A stretch of 64,000 nucleotides of DNA from an uncultured Mucilaginibacter sp. (lineage in GTDB: Bacteria > Bacteroidota > Bacteroidia > Sphingobacteriales > Sphingobacteriaceae): positions 143,450-207,449 of the forward strand of contig CAITEP010000005.1 in assembly GCA_903891475.1 (NCBI GenBank), in the 5' to 3' direction. The notes below the pieces were generated by a model, which was given only the letters and a program-made list of their open reading frames with translations, made no database searches and was not told the DNA's origin. A program made the translations under genes and the position numbers. This document shows positions 27,394-36,997 of this stretch, piece after piece (positions within the stretch are counted from its first letter, which is position 1; each line of letters opens with the position of its first letter).

Positions 27394-27777
27394 ATGGATG
27401 CGACAACAAACGCTTTAAACTGGTTCGAAATACCTGCATCAGATATTTCAAGAGCAAAGAAATTTTATGAAGAAGTTTTTTCTATCGAAATGCATGAGAT
27501 GGAAATGATGGGTATGAAAATGGCCTTTTTTCCATCAGAAAACATGAACGGAAAAGTTTCCGGTAGTTTAGTAGAGGGGCCTTATCATAAACCAAGTATG
27601 GAAGGAGCTAAAATATATTTAAACGGCAACCCTGATTTAAATAATGCATTGAACAAGGTTGAAGCATCAGGTGGTAAAATTACAATGCCTAAAACATTAA
27701 TAAACGAGGAGAATGGCTATATGGCTTCATTTATCGATTCGGAAGGGAATGGAATCTCTCTTCATTCAATGCAATAA
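27394..27777 (+). CDS. VOC-family glyoxalase-like protein
   Basis: The 127-residue protein is made of paired beta-alpha-beta-beta-beta units. It opens with NWFEIPASDISRAKKFYEEVF, the canonical VOC start. It ends with GYMASFIDSEGNGISLHS, supplying the usual glutamate and histidine metal ligands. VOC proteins are dioxygenases, glyoxalases or resistance proteins; the substrate is unknown. It is monocistronic, convergent with the Nudix regulator. Confidence 0.85.
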   Translation: MDATTNALNWFEIPASDISRAKKFYEEVFSIEMHEMEMMGMKMAFFPSENMNGKVSGSLVEGPYHKPSMEGAKIYLNGNPDLNNALNKVEASGGKITMPKTLINEENGYMASFIDSEGNGISLHSMQ

Positions 27778-27814
27778 TTAAGAAAATAGGCGATTGCTTA
27801 AGGTCAAGATTTTT

Positions 27815-28576
27815 TTACCAACCACCTTTTAATCCTGCAGTAAGCGCTGCTTTATAGTTTTCCATGTCAAACGAGTAAAGGTAGGGTGCTTTATGCGCTC
27901 CGCCTTTTCTGGTTTCTTCAGCCTTGGTCAAAATTCCGAAGCCAAGCATTCGCCTTTGAAAATTTCTCCGATCCAGCTTTTTGTCTAATATGGTTTCATA
28001 TAGTTTTTGAAGTTCGGGCATCGTAAATAGTTTCGGCATTAAATTGTAACCTATTGGCTGATAGTTTAATTGGACCCTTAGAGTGCCAAGCGCAGTATTT
28101 ATAATATTTGCATGGTCTAGTCCTAACTTTGGCAGTTGGTTCAAATCAACCCAGTTACACGAAATGGAAAATTGATCAGGGGTAGGGTCAACGTCAAAAA
28201 AATCTACCAAAGCATAATAGCCTATAGTTAAAAATCTATTGGCAAACCAATTCTCATTTTCAGGCAACATTTCTTTGTATAAGTCAAAGTGTTCTTTTGA
28301 TCTGTCTGGGTCTCCAAAAACGTAAAATTGTTTCAAAAAAATATCGTCCAATCCGGTTCGTTCTTTTAAGATCCTGTTGGCAGCATTTTCAATAGGTTCG
28401 ACTTTTTGTAAAAAACCACCTGGTAAGTAATATTCTTCCTGATTTTTTGTTTCGAGTAATAGCACTTTTAACATGCCTTCGTGGAAACCAAATACCACAC
28501 AATCAATAGAAATATGCGGAAGATATTTTTCTCTCGCCTCATTACAATAATTGCTCAGTTCAGTTTTTGTTAACAT
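27815..28576 (-). CDS. NrtR-type regulator with degenerate Nudix domain
   Basis: The 253-residue protein joins a Nudix fold (about 22-155) to a C-terminal winged helix (about 160-240), as in NrtR and its sugar-sensing relatives. The Nudix box is altered. G54 and E60 are present, but the REUxEE core reads R68-I-L-K-E72-R, so two of the three metal-binding glutamates are lost and hydrolase activity is unlikely. Bacteroidota members of this family sense sugar or nucleotide metabolites. It diverges from the GH3 gene at 28763, so it may control it (inference). Confidence 0.85.
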   Translation of the reverse strand: MLTKTELSNYCNEAREKYLPHISIDCVVFGFHEGMLKVLLLETKNQEEYYLPGGFLQKVEPIENAANRILKERTGLDDIFLKQFYVFGDPDRSKEHFDLYKEMLPENENWFANRFLTIGYYALVDFFDVDPTPDQFSISCNWVDLNQLPKLGLDHANIINTALGTLRVQLNYQPIGYNLMPKLFTMPELQKLYETILDKKLDRRNFQRRMLGFGILTKAEETRKGGAHKAPYLYSFDMENYKAALTAGLKGGW

Positions 28577-28762
28577 TTTTGCTATAGTACAAAAAAAACT
28601 TTGATTTAGTTAAAATATAATATTACAATTGTCGGGTTTTCCAAAGAATAACTCAAGAAGATTATTCCTATTTATAAAAGCCAACAATTATAAGCTAATA
28701 TTTATACCTATACAAAATAGGTGACATTATTTCATTTTTTAAATAAATTTTTCCGAATCAAA

Positions 28763-31072
28763 ATGACAAGCTACAAAACAGTATTAGTAAATCCTAAAGT
28801 ACTAATTGCTTTAATTTTTACACTATTCTTTTTCCATACAAACGCTCAGACGCTTAACGATGAAGCAAAAATGCAAACATTCGTAAAAGGACTTATGTCA
28901 AAAATGACACTTGATGAGAAAATTGGTCAACTCAATTTGGTTACAGGTGGTAATCCTACTACTGGTTCTGTTGTTAACAAGGGAATTGAAACAAATATTC
29001 AAAATGGAAATATTGGAGGAATTTTTGGTGTAGTTGGGGCTGATAAAGTTAAACAGGTACAGACAATAGCTGTTGAAAAATCAAGATTACATATTCCATT
29101 GATTTTTGGGTTGGATGTTATTCACGGTCATAAAACTACTTTCCCAATACCATTGGGTATGTCAGCATCTTGGGACTTAGATTTAATTGAGCAATCTGCT
29201 AAATTGGCTGCTAAAGAAGCTACAGCTGATGGACTTGCCTGGGTATTTTCTCCGATGGTTGATATTGCTCGCGATCCTCGTTGGGGGCGTGTTTCAGAGG
29301 GAGCGGGTGAAGACCCTTGGTATGGCTCACAAGTAGGAAAAGCTTTAGTTAAAGGTTATCAAGGATCAAGCTTAAAATCGCCTGAAACAGTGATGGCTTG
29401 TGTGAAACATTTTGCCTTGTACGGCGGTGCTGAAGCAGGGAGAGAGTACAATACTGTTGATATGAGTTTGATAAAAATGTATCAAGACTATTTGCCGCCT
29501 TATAAAGCTGCTATTGATGCAGGTGCAGGAAGTTTTATGAGTTCATTTAATACAATAAATGGGGTGCCGGCAACAGCTAATCATTGGTTGTTGACGGATT
29601 TGCTGCGTACTCAATGGGGATTTAAAGGTTTTGTTGTATCAGATTATACAGCAGTAAATGAGCTAATTAATCATGGCCTTGGCGATTTACAAACCGTTTC
29701 GGCATTATCACTGAAGGCCGGGTTAGATATGGATATGGTTGGGGAAGGCTTTTTAACAACGTTAAAAAAATCACTAAGTGAAGGTAAGGTAACTCAAGCA
29801 GAAATTGACTTGGCCTGCCAAAGGGTATTAGAAGCGAAATATAAACTTGGTCTTTTCGAAAATCCTTACAGGTCAATTAGTGCTGCCAGAGAAGCAAAGG
29901 ATATACTAACTACCGAAAATCGTTTATTTGCAAAAAATATTGCAGAACATTCATTCGTATTACTAAAAAATAAAGATCAGATACTTCCATTAAAAAAAAC
30001 GGGCACTATTGCATTGATTGGTCCACTTGCTGATAATCATTCTGAAATGTTAGGAACTTGGGCCGTTGCGGGCGACCCAAAGCTTTCTGTTAGCGTTATT
30101 GATGGAATTAAAAAACTGGTTGGTAGCAATGCTAATATTCTATATGCAAAAGGATCAAATATTACTGACGACTCTTTATTGAATGCCAGATCGTATTTCT
30201 TTGGTTTAAAACAAGATAAAGATACCCGTTTACCTCAGGATATGATAAATGAGGCGGTTGAAACTGCAAAAAAATCTGATGTAATAGTTGCCGTTGTTGG
30301 TGAATCAGCTAATATGTCGGGCGAATCTTCTAGTCGTTCTGATATCAGCATCCCAGAAACCCAAGAAATTTTATTAAAAGCTTTGGCCAAAACCGGTAAA
30401 CCTTTAGTTATAGTATTGTTTAATGGAAGGCCTTTAACCTTAACATGGGAAAATGAGCATGCAAATGCCATTCTTGATGTTTGGGCGCCTGGAACAGAAG
30501 CAGGTAATGCCATTGCAGATGTTCTTTTTGGGAATTACAATCCTTCCGGAAAAATCACAATGACTTTTCCTAGAAGCGTTGGACAAGTACCTATTTACTA
30601 TAACCATAAAAATACAGGAAGGCCTTTTAATGAGGGTGATAATGCAAAATTTAAATCTGACTATATTGATATAACTAATGATCCACTATATCCTTTCGGT
30701 TATGGTTTAAGCTATACAACCTTTAGCTATAGCGATATTAAATTGAATAAAACAAACCTAAAAGGAAACGAGACTTTGGTTGCAACACTAAATGTAACCA
30801 ATACAGGAAGTTTTGCAGGCGAGGAAGTAGTACAATTATATGTAAGCGATCCTGTCGCAAGTATAAGCAGATCGGTAAAAGAATTAAAGAATTTCCAAAA
30901 AATAAACCTGAAACCAGGTGAAACTAAAGAGGTAAGCTTTAATGTTACAAATGAAGATTTAAAATTCTATAATAACAACCTTCAATATGATTGGGAACCG
31001 GGTGAGTTTGTTATACAAATTGGAACAAATTCTACTGATGTTAAGAAGGCCTCTGTGCAGTGGATTAAATAA
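28763..31072 (+). CDS. bglX: GH3 beta-glucosidase (BglX-like)
   Basis: The ATG at 28763 gives 769 residues with a signal-like hydrophobic start (VLIALIFTLFFFHTNAQ); a GTG at 28721 is less likely. The two GH3 domains are visible. The N-terminal barrel contains VSEGAGEDPWYGSQ and the nucleophile D294 in VVSDYTA. The C-terminal alpha/beta sandwich follows, then a fibronectin-III-like tail with YPFGYGLSYTTF. It releases glucose (or xylose) from the non-reducing ends of beta-glucans in the periplasm. It diverges from the degenerate-Nudix regulator. Confidence 0.94.
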   Translation: MTSYKTVLVNPKVLIALIFTLFFFHTNAQTLNDEAKMQTFVKGLMSKMTLDEKIGQLNLVTGGNPTTGSVVNKGIETNIQNGNIGGIFGVVGADKVKQVQTIAVEKSRLHIPLIFGLDVIHGHKTTFPIPLGMSASWDLDLIEQSAKLAAKEATADGLAWVFSPMVDIARDPRWGRVSEGAGEDPWYGSQVGKALVKGYQGSSLKSPETVMACVKHFALYGGAEAGREYNTVDMSLIKMYQDYLPPYKAAIDAGAGSFMSSFNTINGVPATANHWLLTDLLRTQWGFKGFVVSDYTAVNELINHGLGDLQTVSALSLKAGLDMDMVGEGFLTTLKKSLSEGKVTQAEIDLACQRVLEAKYKLGLFENPYRSISAAREAKDILTTENRLFAKNIAEHSFVLLKNKDQILPLKKTGTIALIGPLADNHSEMLGTWAVAGDPKLSVSVIDGIKKLVGSNANILYAKGSNITDDSLLNARSYFFGLKQDKDTRLPQDMINEAVETAKKSDVIVAVVGESANMSGESSSRSDISIPETQEILLKALAKTGKPLVIVLFNGRPLTLTWENEHANAILDVWAPGTEAGNAIADVLFGNYNPSGKITMTFPRSVGQVPIYYNHKNTGRPFNEGDNAKFKSDYIDITNDPLYPFGYGLSYTTFSYSDIKLNKTNLKGNETLVATLNVTNTGSFAGEEVVQLYVSDPVASISRSVKELKNFQKINLKPGETKEVSFNVTNEDLKFYNNNLQYDWEPGEFVIQIGTNSTDVKKASVQWIK

Positions 31073-31142
31073 ATTGATAAATTCGTTTTCGACTTCTGAA
31101 GTCATGATTAACTTCTAGAAAGTATGATCTTATTAAATTTTC

Positions 31143-31190
31143 AAAAAAGCTGAATGTTTCTGTTTTCTTAAGAAACATTCAGCTTTTTTC
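31143..31190 (+). terminator. Strong intrinsic terminator after bglX
   Basis: An inverted repeat with 19-base perfect arms (the left arm runs AAAAAAGCTGAATG then TTTCT) and a nine-base loop, ending in a T-run. It is placed 70 bases after the bglX stop. Confidence 0.93.
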
Positions 31191-31474
31191 TTTATTTGCA
31201 ATCAATAGAATAATTATAACAGCAGGCCAATAATTATTTTTTTGGATTTGATACTAGGAAGCTAATTTATTTAATTGTCGCCCTAACATCAAAATCAGTG
31301 AATTTATGAGAAGATAAGTAAAATAAAATTCAAATAATTATGAATTTAACATTTTAATTTTTTTAAATAATTATTGGTTTTATTAATAATATTTTAACAA
31401 TTATCTAATACAGTACATTTTTTTTTATCAAAGCGTTAAAATAATATTTAATTCGTAAATCTTATTTTGATACT

Positions 31475-31491
31475 TGTGTAAACAATACACA
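31475..31491. promoter_or_regulatory. Candidate operator TGTGT-N7-ACACA upstream of susC
   Basis: TGTGTAAACAATACACA, a 17-base dyad about 315 bases before the SusC start. The same half-sites and spacing occur at 52873-52889 before the second GH3 gene. The arms resemble Crp/Fnr- or LacI-type half-sites. Confidence 0.45.
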
Positions 31492-31805
31492 CTTTCTATC
31501 TTAGACCTATACCAATTAAGTTATTTTACTTAAATAATTACGCGGAACCAATTTAAATAACAATATAAATTTTAAAGCTTTTTGCCACATAATCTGGCAC
31601 ACTAGGGTTTTAACTTTTTTATTAATCATTAATGCATGATAAAAAATTTACATTCTACAATGTATTATTCTTTTCAAGTTTTGTCACTTAGTTTTAGTGC
31701 AAGCACATTAATCTATTTTAGCAATTTTTTTTCTTTTAAAAATAATGTCATTCAATCGACTAACAAGCTTAAATCAAATAAATTAATCAACTAAATTTCA
31801 ATCTC

Positions 31806-34800
31806 ATGTTTAAAAGTTTACTCCTAAAAGGAAGAACCATTTGCCTGCTCTTATGCTGCTTGGTATCTTCATTGGTAGTTACAGCCCAAACAAAGCACAC
31901 AGGTAAGGTTATCGGCAGCGATGACAAACAACCTATTGTGGGAGCCTCCGTAAGGATAAAAGGCACAAATACTGGCGCTGTAACAGATGTTAACGGTGAT
32001 TTTACCCTCACCATTTCGGCAGGTAACGTTCTTGAAATTAGTTACATTGGTTATACAACCAAACAAGTAACTGTTCAAAGCACGAGTTTCCTTACTATTT
32101 CACTAGATCCTGTAAATAACTCCTTAAATGAAGTTGTAGTTACAGGTTACCAAACTCAGGTAAAAAAGGACATTTCTGGTTCAGTGGCAACAGTAGATGT
32201 AACTGACGCTAAAAAAATTCCTTCCACAAGCTCTGAGCAATTATTACAAGGACAAGCCTCTGGTGTTACTGTAATTAACTCAGGTGCTCCGGGTGCTGCT
32301 AGTACTGTGTTTATTCGTGGTATTTCAAACTTTGGTAACACTACACCATTATACGTTATTGATGGTGTTCAAACTGGCGACATGTCTTTAGTAAATCCAA
32401 ATGATATCGAAAGTATCAGCGTTCTAAAGGATGCTGGAGCTGCTGCTATTTACGGTGTTTCTGGGGGTAATGGCGTAGTTGTTGTTACAACTAAAAAAGG
32501 TAAAGCAGGTAAAACTACCATCAGTTATGATGGTTATTATGGAACTCAACAACCTTTAAGTGGTAATGTTTGGCATTTAATGAATCCAGAGCAACAATCG
32601 CAATTAGCATTTACTGCTGGTGATAAAGCAACAGAAGCATTATATCCAGGTGGTCCCGGTGTTATTCCAACTTACGGTTACCATGGTTCTACAGCTGCAG
32701 GTTCATTCGGTGTAGCTGGTGTAACAAGCGACCCTACTATTCTTCAATATTACCATTTTGACGCTGCTAATCCTGGTAATGATTTCTTGATTCAGAAATT
32801 TGCAACCGGTTCAGGTACAGATTGGTTCCACTCTATTTTTAGTGCAGCTCCAGAACAACAGCATACAATTACTGCAAGTGGTGGTTCTGACAAAAGCAAC
32901 TATTTGTTCTCATTAAATTATGTTAACCAAACAGGTACTTTACTAAATACCTACGAAAGAAGGTATACTGCACGTTTAAATACTAATTTTAGCAAAGGTC
33001 CAATTCGTATTGGAGAAACAGGTTTTGTTTCTTACCGCGAAAATAATGGTGGCTATAATGGTAGCCAACAAAATGAAGGTGGATCAATTGCCTATACTTA
33101 CCGCGAAATGCCAATTATCCCGGTGTTTGACGTTGCCGGTAATTATGGTGGTGGTTATGATGGTCCGGGTGGTGAGCCACTTGGAAACGGAAGCAATCCT
33201 TATGCTATTCAAGCAGAACAAAGCACTAATAATGCCCACTTTGTGTATGTACAAGGTAATGTTTTTGCAGAAGCTGATTTTGCAAAGTATTTTACCATTC
33301 GTACTAGCTTTGGTGGTTTATTATTTAACCAATACTACTGGAGCCTTAGCTACAATCCATATCAGGATTATGAAAGCCATACTAATCCAAATGGTGCTAG
33401 CGAAAACGAACAAATTGTGGCTCATAGTAACTGGACAAACTTGTTAACCTATAAGGAAACATTTGGTAAACACAATGTTAAAGTACTTGCAGGTTATGAG
33501 CAAAAAATAAGCTCTGGAAGGGAACTTCATGCTACTAACACTACTCTTTTTTCATTAGATCCTAATTACGTTCAAATTGGTGACGGTACTGTTTCAGCTC
33601 CGCCTTACAGCGTAATTTACCAACCAACAGGTACACAATCTATATTCGGAAAGTTGGATTATACTTATGATGATAAATACATTTTAGGCGCAACAATTCG
33701 CCGTGATGGATATTCATTATTTTACACTGGTCAACAATGGGGTACATTCCCATCTGTATCACTTGCTTGGCGTATTCAACAAGAAGATTTCTTGAAAAAC
33801 GTAAGTTGGCTTAATGATTTGAAAATTCGCGGTAGCTATGGTGAGGCTGGTAACAATGGCAATATTGGTGGTAGCAATGCTTATTCAAGCTACAACTCTG
33901 GCCAAGGTGCTTCTTATTATGGTATTGGGGGTGGTATTAACTCTATTACACAAGGTTTTTATCAACAACAAAACGGTAACCCTAAAGTAACCTGGGAAAC
34001 TGATAAAATTACCAACATAGGTTTTGACGCTTCATTATTCAATCATTTAGATTTGACTGTTGAATGGTATAAAAAAGCGGTAAGCGGTTTATTATTTACG
34101 TTGCCTTTACCAGCTACAGTTGGTGGTGCTAATCCACCAGTTGTTAACGTGGGTGATATTGAAAACAAAGGTTTTGATATATCTGCTACTTATCATGATC
34201 GTTTAAGCAAAGATTTAAGCTTTAGCATCACTGCAAACATTACTACCTATAAAAATACTATTACTAAAGAGAGTGGTACTTCAAATTTCTTTGATACCGG
34301 CTCTTCTCGTGATAACCCAATTGTACGCGACCAGGTTGGTCAACCAGTTGGCGAATTTTTCGGTCTCCAAACTGCTGGTATTTACCAAAGTGATGCTGCT
34401 GCTAAAACAGGCGCCACTTATTCTGGTGCAGCCGCAGGTTCATTCATATATAAAGACGTTAACGGTGACGGGAAAATTGACTTGACCGATCGTACTTTTA
34501 TTGGTAACCCGAACCCTGACTTTACTTATGGTTTAAATGCAAATTTAACCTACAAGCATTTTGATTTAAGTGTAGTATTTTATGGATCACAAGGTAATCA
34601 AGATTTTAACTATGTAAAATATTGGACTGATTTTTACAGTACTTTCCAAGGAGGTAAAAATTTAGACTTGTATAACAAAGCTGCAGTTGTTCAAGGCGGT
34701 GTTGTAACTAACCCTGGCGCAACTTTACCTGCTGCTTCTTATTCACAAGCTTTTGGTTCAAGCACAGTTAGTTCATTCTATGTTGAAAATGGTTCATTTT

Positions 34801-35060
34801 TAAAATGCCGTGTATTACAGGTAGGATATACATTCAGTCCTGAATTACTTAAAGCAATTGGTTTTGATAAACTACATGTATACGTTCAAGGAACTAACTT
34901 GTTTACCATAACCAAATACACTGGTCTTGATCCGGAATTGGTACCTTCATTGGCCAATCAGGGTAATGGCTCTACAGCAAGTGCTGCATTTGGAATTGAT
35001 TATGGTGCTTATCCTGCCAATCAAAAGCAATTTATTGCAGGTGTTAATTTAACATTTTAA
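31806..35060 (+). CDS. SusC/RagA-family TonB-linked outer-membrane transporter
   Basis: The 1084-residue protein has a signal peptide (ending VVTAQ), then a CarboxypepD_reg-like domain at about 30-110. The plug domain contains the family signature QVKKDISGSVATVDV and TPLYVIDGV, with KDAGAAAIYGVSGGNGVVVVTTKKGK. A 22-strand barrel fills the rest and ends GVNLTF. It imports glycan fragments captured by its SusD partner, powered by TonB. The SusD gene is 25 bases downstream. The glycan is unknown, but the downstream GH2 and the nearby GH3 suggest an oligosaccharide with beta-linkages. Confidence 0.96.
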   Translation: MFKSLLLKGRTICLLLCCLVSSLVVTAQTKHTGKVIGSDDKQPIVGASVRIKGTNTGAVTDVNGDFTLTISAGNVLEISYIGYTTKQVTVQSTSFLTISLDPVNNSLNEVVVTGYQTQVKKDISGSVATVDVTDAKKIPSTSSEQLLQGQASGVTVINSGAPGAASTVFIRGISNFGNTTPLYVIDGVQTGDMSLVNPNDIESISVLKDAGAAAIYGVSGGNGVVVVTTKKGKAGKTTISYDGYYGTQQPLSGNVWHLMNPEQQSQLAFTAGDKATEALYPGGPGVIPTYGYHGSTAAGSFGVAGVTSDPTILQYYHFDAANPGNDFLIQKFATGSGTDWFHSIFSAAPEQQHTITASGGSDKSNYLFSLNYVNQTGTLLNTYERRYTARLNTNFSKGPIRIGETGFVSYRENNGGYNGSQQNEGGSIAYTYREMPIIPVFDVAGNYGGGYDGPGGEPLGNGSNPYAIQAEQSTNNAHFVYVQGNVFAEADFAKYFTIRTSFGGLLFNQYYWSLSYNPYQDYESHTNPNGASENEQIVAHSNWTNLLTYKETFGKHNVKVLAGYEQKISSGRELHATNTTLFSLDPNYVQIGDGTVSAPPYSVIYQPTGTQSIFGKLDYTYDDKYILGATIRRDGYSLFYTGQQWGTFPSVSLAWRIQQEDFLKNVSWLNDLKIRGSYGEAGNNGNIGGSNAYSSYNSGQGASYYGIGGGINSITQGFYQQQNGNPKVTWETDKITNIGFDASLFNHLDLTVEWYKKAVSGLLFTLPLPATVGGANPPVVNVGDIENKGFDISATYHDRLSKDLSFSITANITTYKNTITKESGTSNFFDTGSSRDNPIVRDQVGQPVGEFFGLQTAGIYQSDAAAKTGATYSGAAAGSFIYKDVNGDGKIDLTDRTFIGNPNPDFTYGLNANLTYKHFDLSVVFYGSQGNQDFNYVKYWTDFYSTFQGGKNLDLYNKAAVVQGGVVTNPGATLPAASYSQAFGSSTVSSFYVENGSFLKCRVLQVGYTFSPELLKAIGFDKLHVYVQGTNLFTITKYTGLDPELVPSLANQGNGSTASAAFGIDYGAYPANQKQFIAGVNLTF

Positions 35061-35085
35061 TTAAAATATAAAAAATTTTAGAGTT

Positions 35086-36912
35086 ATGAAAAATTCTTAT
35101 ATTAAATTCATTGCCCTGGGATTGCTCGGAGTTATAACGGTTACTTATTCATGTAAGAAATTGTTGACTACGCCTCCTGTTGGGTCTTTAAGCGCCGCCA
35201 CCTTAGCCAATAAAGCTGGTGTTGACGGATTGCTTATCGGAGCATACTCAATGCTCGACGGTTATACCAATACTTATGGTACTTCATGGGAGTCATCAAT
35301 TGATAACTGGGTATATGGTGGTATAGCTTCTGATGATGCTTACAAAGGTTCAAACACAACAGATCAACCGGTGGCAGCTCCAATCGAGAACCACTCCGTT
35401 GACGCTTCAAATGAGTTCTTAAATGAAAAATGGACTGTTTGTTATAATTCAATTCAACGTGCGAATGACGTAATAAGAGAAGTTCCTTTGGTTACTGACG
35501 GATCTGTTAGTACAGCTTATGGTCAAGAGGTAATTGCTGAAGCAAGATTTTTAAGAGGCATTTATCACTTTGAGCTTGCTAAAATGTTTAGGAATGTACC
35601 TTATGTTGATGAAACTGTCACATACGCTGCAGGTAACTTTAACGTAGGTAATCCAGGCCCCATTTGGGACAAAATTGAGGCTGATTTTGCTTTTGCAATG
35701 ACAATATTGCCAAAAACTCAATCACAAGTTGGTCGTGCTAATTATTACGCTGCAGAAGCTCTTTTAGCAAAGGCTTATATGTTTGATCATAAATATTCAA
35801 CTGCATTACCTTTATTAACCGATTTAATTAATAATGGTGTTACTTCAAGTGGTGCTAAATATGCTTTAGGTCCATATGAAGATAACTTTAACGCGGTGAA
35901 AAGAAATAGCCCAGAAGGCGTATTCCAAGTTCAAATGACTGTTAATGACGGTTCAGGCGGTAACAACGGTGCATTAGGTGATGACCTTAACTTCCCTGCC
36001 GGTACTTATACCGGTTGCTGCGGCTTTTACCAACCATCTATTTCATTAGCTAACGCTTTCCAAACACAAAATGGTTTGCCGTTAATTAATGCTGATGGTA
36101 GTTATCACTATAATGATAATGCACTTAAAAATGATCATAATTTAGGTGCCAGTGATGCATTCACTCCTTCAACTGCTCCTATTGATCCTCGTCTTGATTG
36201 GACTGTAGGCCGTCGTGGTATTCCTTATCTTGATTGGGGATTATGCGGAGGCGAGCAATGGTCACGTGGTGATATTACCCCATATAACCCAATTAAAAAC
36301 ATATTCTTCCACGCTAACCAAGCGGCTACAACTGATAATGCTGGAGGTTGGGCATCTAACCAAGGGTCAGCCATAAATTATAATTATGTACGTTTTGCTG
36401 ATGTAATTTTATGGCGTGCAGAATGTGAAGTTGAAGCAGGTTCATTAGCTGCTGCTGAAGCCGATGTGAACTTGGTAAGGAACCGTATGGCTGCGCACCA
36501 AGAATACTGGGTGCACAATTACCTTGATAATGCAAACCCTGGAAATGGTTATGCAACTACCCTTGCTGCAAATTATGTAATTGCTCCTTACAACGGTCAA
36601 TTTGCAGCCAATGGTCAGGCTTTTGCCCGTTCAGCTGTTTATATGGAAAGACAACTTGAATTAGGTATGGAAGGTCATCGTTTCTTTGATTTACAACGTT
36701 ATGATGGTCGTTTCGGTGGCCCGGCAGGTAATGGCTTTATGGCTGGTATACTAAATAACCATATTACAACCAATATAGCGTTCCTGGCGCCAGGTGGTAA
36801 CCCTGTTTTACAAGGTCATACCTTTACTGCGGGTAAAAATGAAATATATCCAATTCCAATTCAACAAATTGATATTGAAAACGGTGCTCTAAAACAAAAC
36901 ACCAATTATTAA
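35086..36912 (+). CDS. SusD/RagB-family glycan-binding lipoprotein
   Basis: The 608-residue outer-membrane lipoprotein has signal peptide and lipobox VTYSC (Cys about residue 23). The TPR-based SusD fold is recognisable from DPYRAND-type motifs: SIQRANDVI, AEARFLRGIYHFELAKMF, and the C-terminal FADVILWRAECEVEAGSLAAAEADVN and MERQLELGMEGHRFFDLQRY. It forms a lid over the SusC barrel and binds the glycan at the cell surface. It is cotranscribed with the SusC gene and closed by a terminator at 36938. Confidence 0.95.
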   Translation: MKNSYIKFIALGLLGVITVTYSCKKLLTTPPVGSLSAATLANKAGVDGLLIGAYSMLDGYTNTYGTSWESSIDNWVYGGIASDDAYKGSNTTDQPVAAPIENHSVDASNEFLNEKWTVCYNSIQRANDVIREVPLVTDGSVSTAYGQEVIAEARFLRGIYHFELAKMFRNVPYVDETVTYAAGNFNVGNPGPIWDKIEADFAFAMTILPKTQSQVGRANYYAAEALLAKAYMFDHKYSTALPLLTDLINNGVTSSGAKYALGPYEDNFNAVKRNSPEGVFQVQMTVNDGSGGNNGALGDDLNFPAGTYTGCCGFYQPSISLANAFQTQNGLPLINADGSYHYNDNALKNDHNLGASDAFTPSTAPIDPRLDWTVGRRGIPYLDWGLCGGEQWSRGDITPYNPIKNIFFHANQAATTDNAGGWASNQGSAINYNYVRFADVILWRAECEVEAGSLAAAEADVNLVRNRMAAHQEYWVHNYLDNANPGNGYATTLAANYVIAPYNGQFAANGQAFARSAVYMERQLELGMEGHRFFDLQRYDGRFGGPAGNGFMAGILNNHITTNIAFLAPGGNPVLQGHTFTAGKNEIYPIPIQQIDIENGALKQNTNY

Positions 36913-36937
36913 AAGTTAGTGTAATTTACTAAAAGAG

Positions 36938-36971
36938 AGGTGGTGATATCTGTCACCATCTCTCTTTTTTT
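36938..36971 (+). terminator. Terminator after susD
   Basis: A 13-bp stem with one G-U pair (AGAGAGGTGGTGA against TCACCATCTCTCT) followed by a T-run. A TACCTTTG promoter box follows immediately, so the VCBS cluster begins a new transcript. Confidence 0.85.
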
Positions 36972-36972
36972 A

Positions 36973-36980
36973 TACCTTTG
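36973..36980 (+). promoter_or_regulatory. -7 promoter box (TACCTTTG) for the VCBS gene
   Basis: TACCTTTG lies directly after the susD terminator and ends 17 bases before the ATG at 36998. It is the same octamer and nearly the same distance as before pyrR. Confidence 0.6.
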
Positions 36981-36997
36981 CTTACTTCTTTTATTAC

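Larger units (their letters stand above)
31073..31805. other. 733-bp AT-rich intergenic region before susC
   Basis: It holds the bglX terminator (31143-31190) and the TGTGT-N7-ACACA palindrome (31475-31491), annotated separately. The rest is AT-rich with no long open frame or recognisable RNA. A long untranslated leader of the SusC transcript is possible; no clear TAnnTTTG box was found. Confidence 0.6.

Noticed and set aside
33010..33447. Long forward open frame inside the SusC gene
   Set aside because: An out-of-frame shadow of the SusC coding sequence; no start signal and no recognisable domain.
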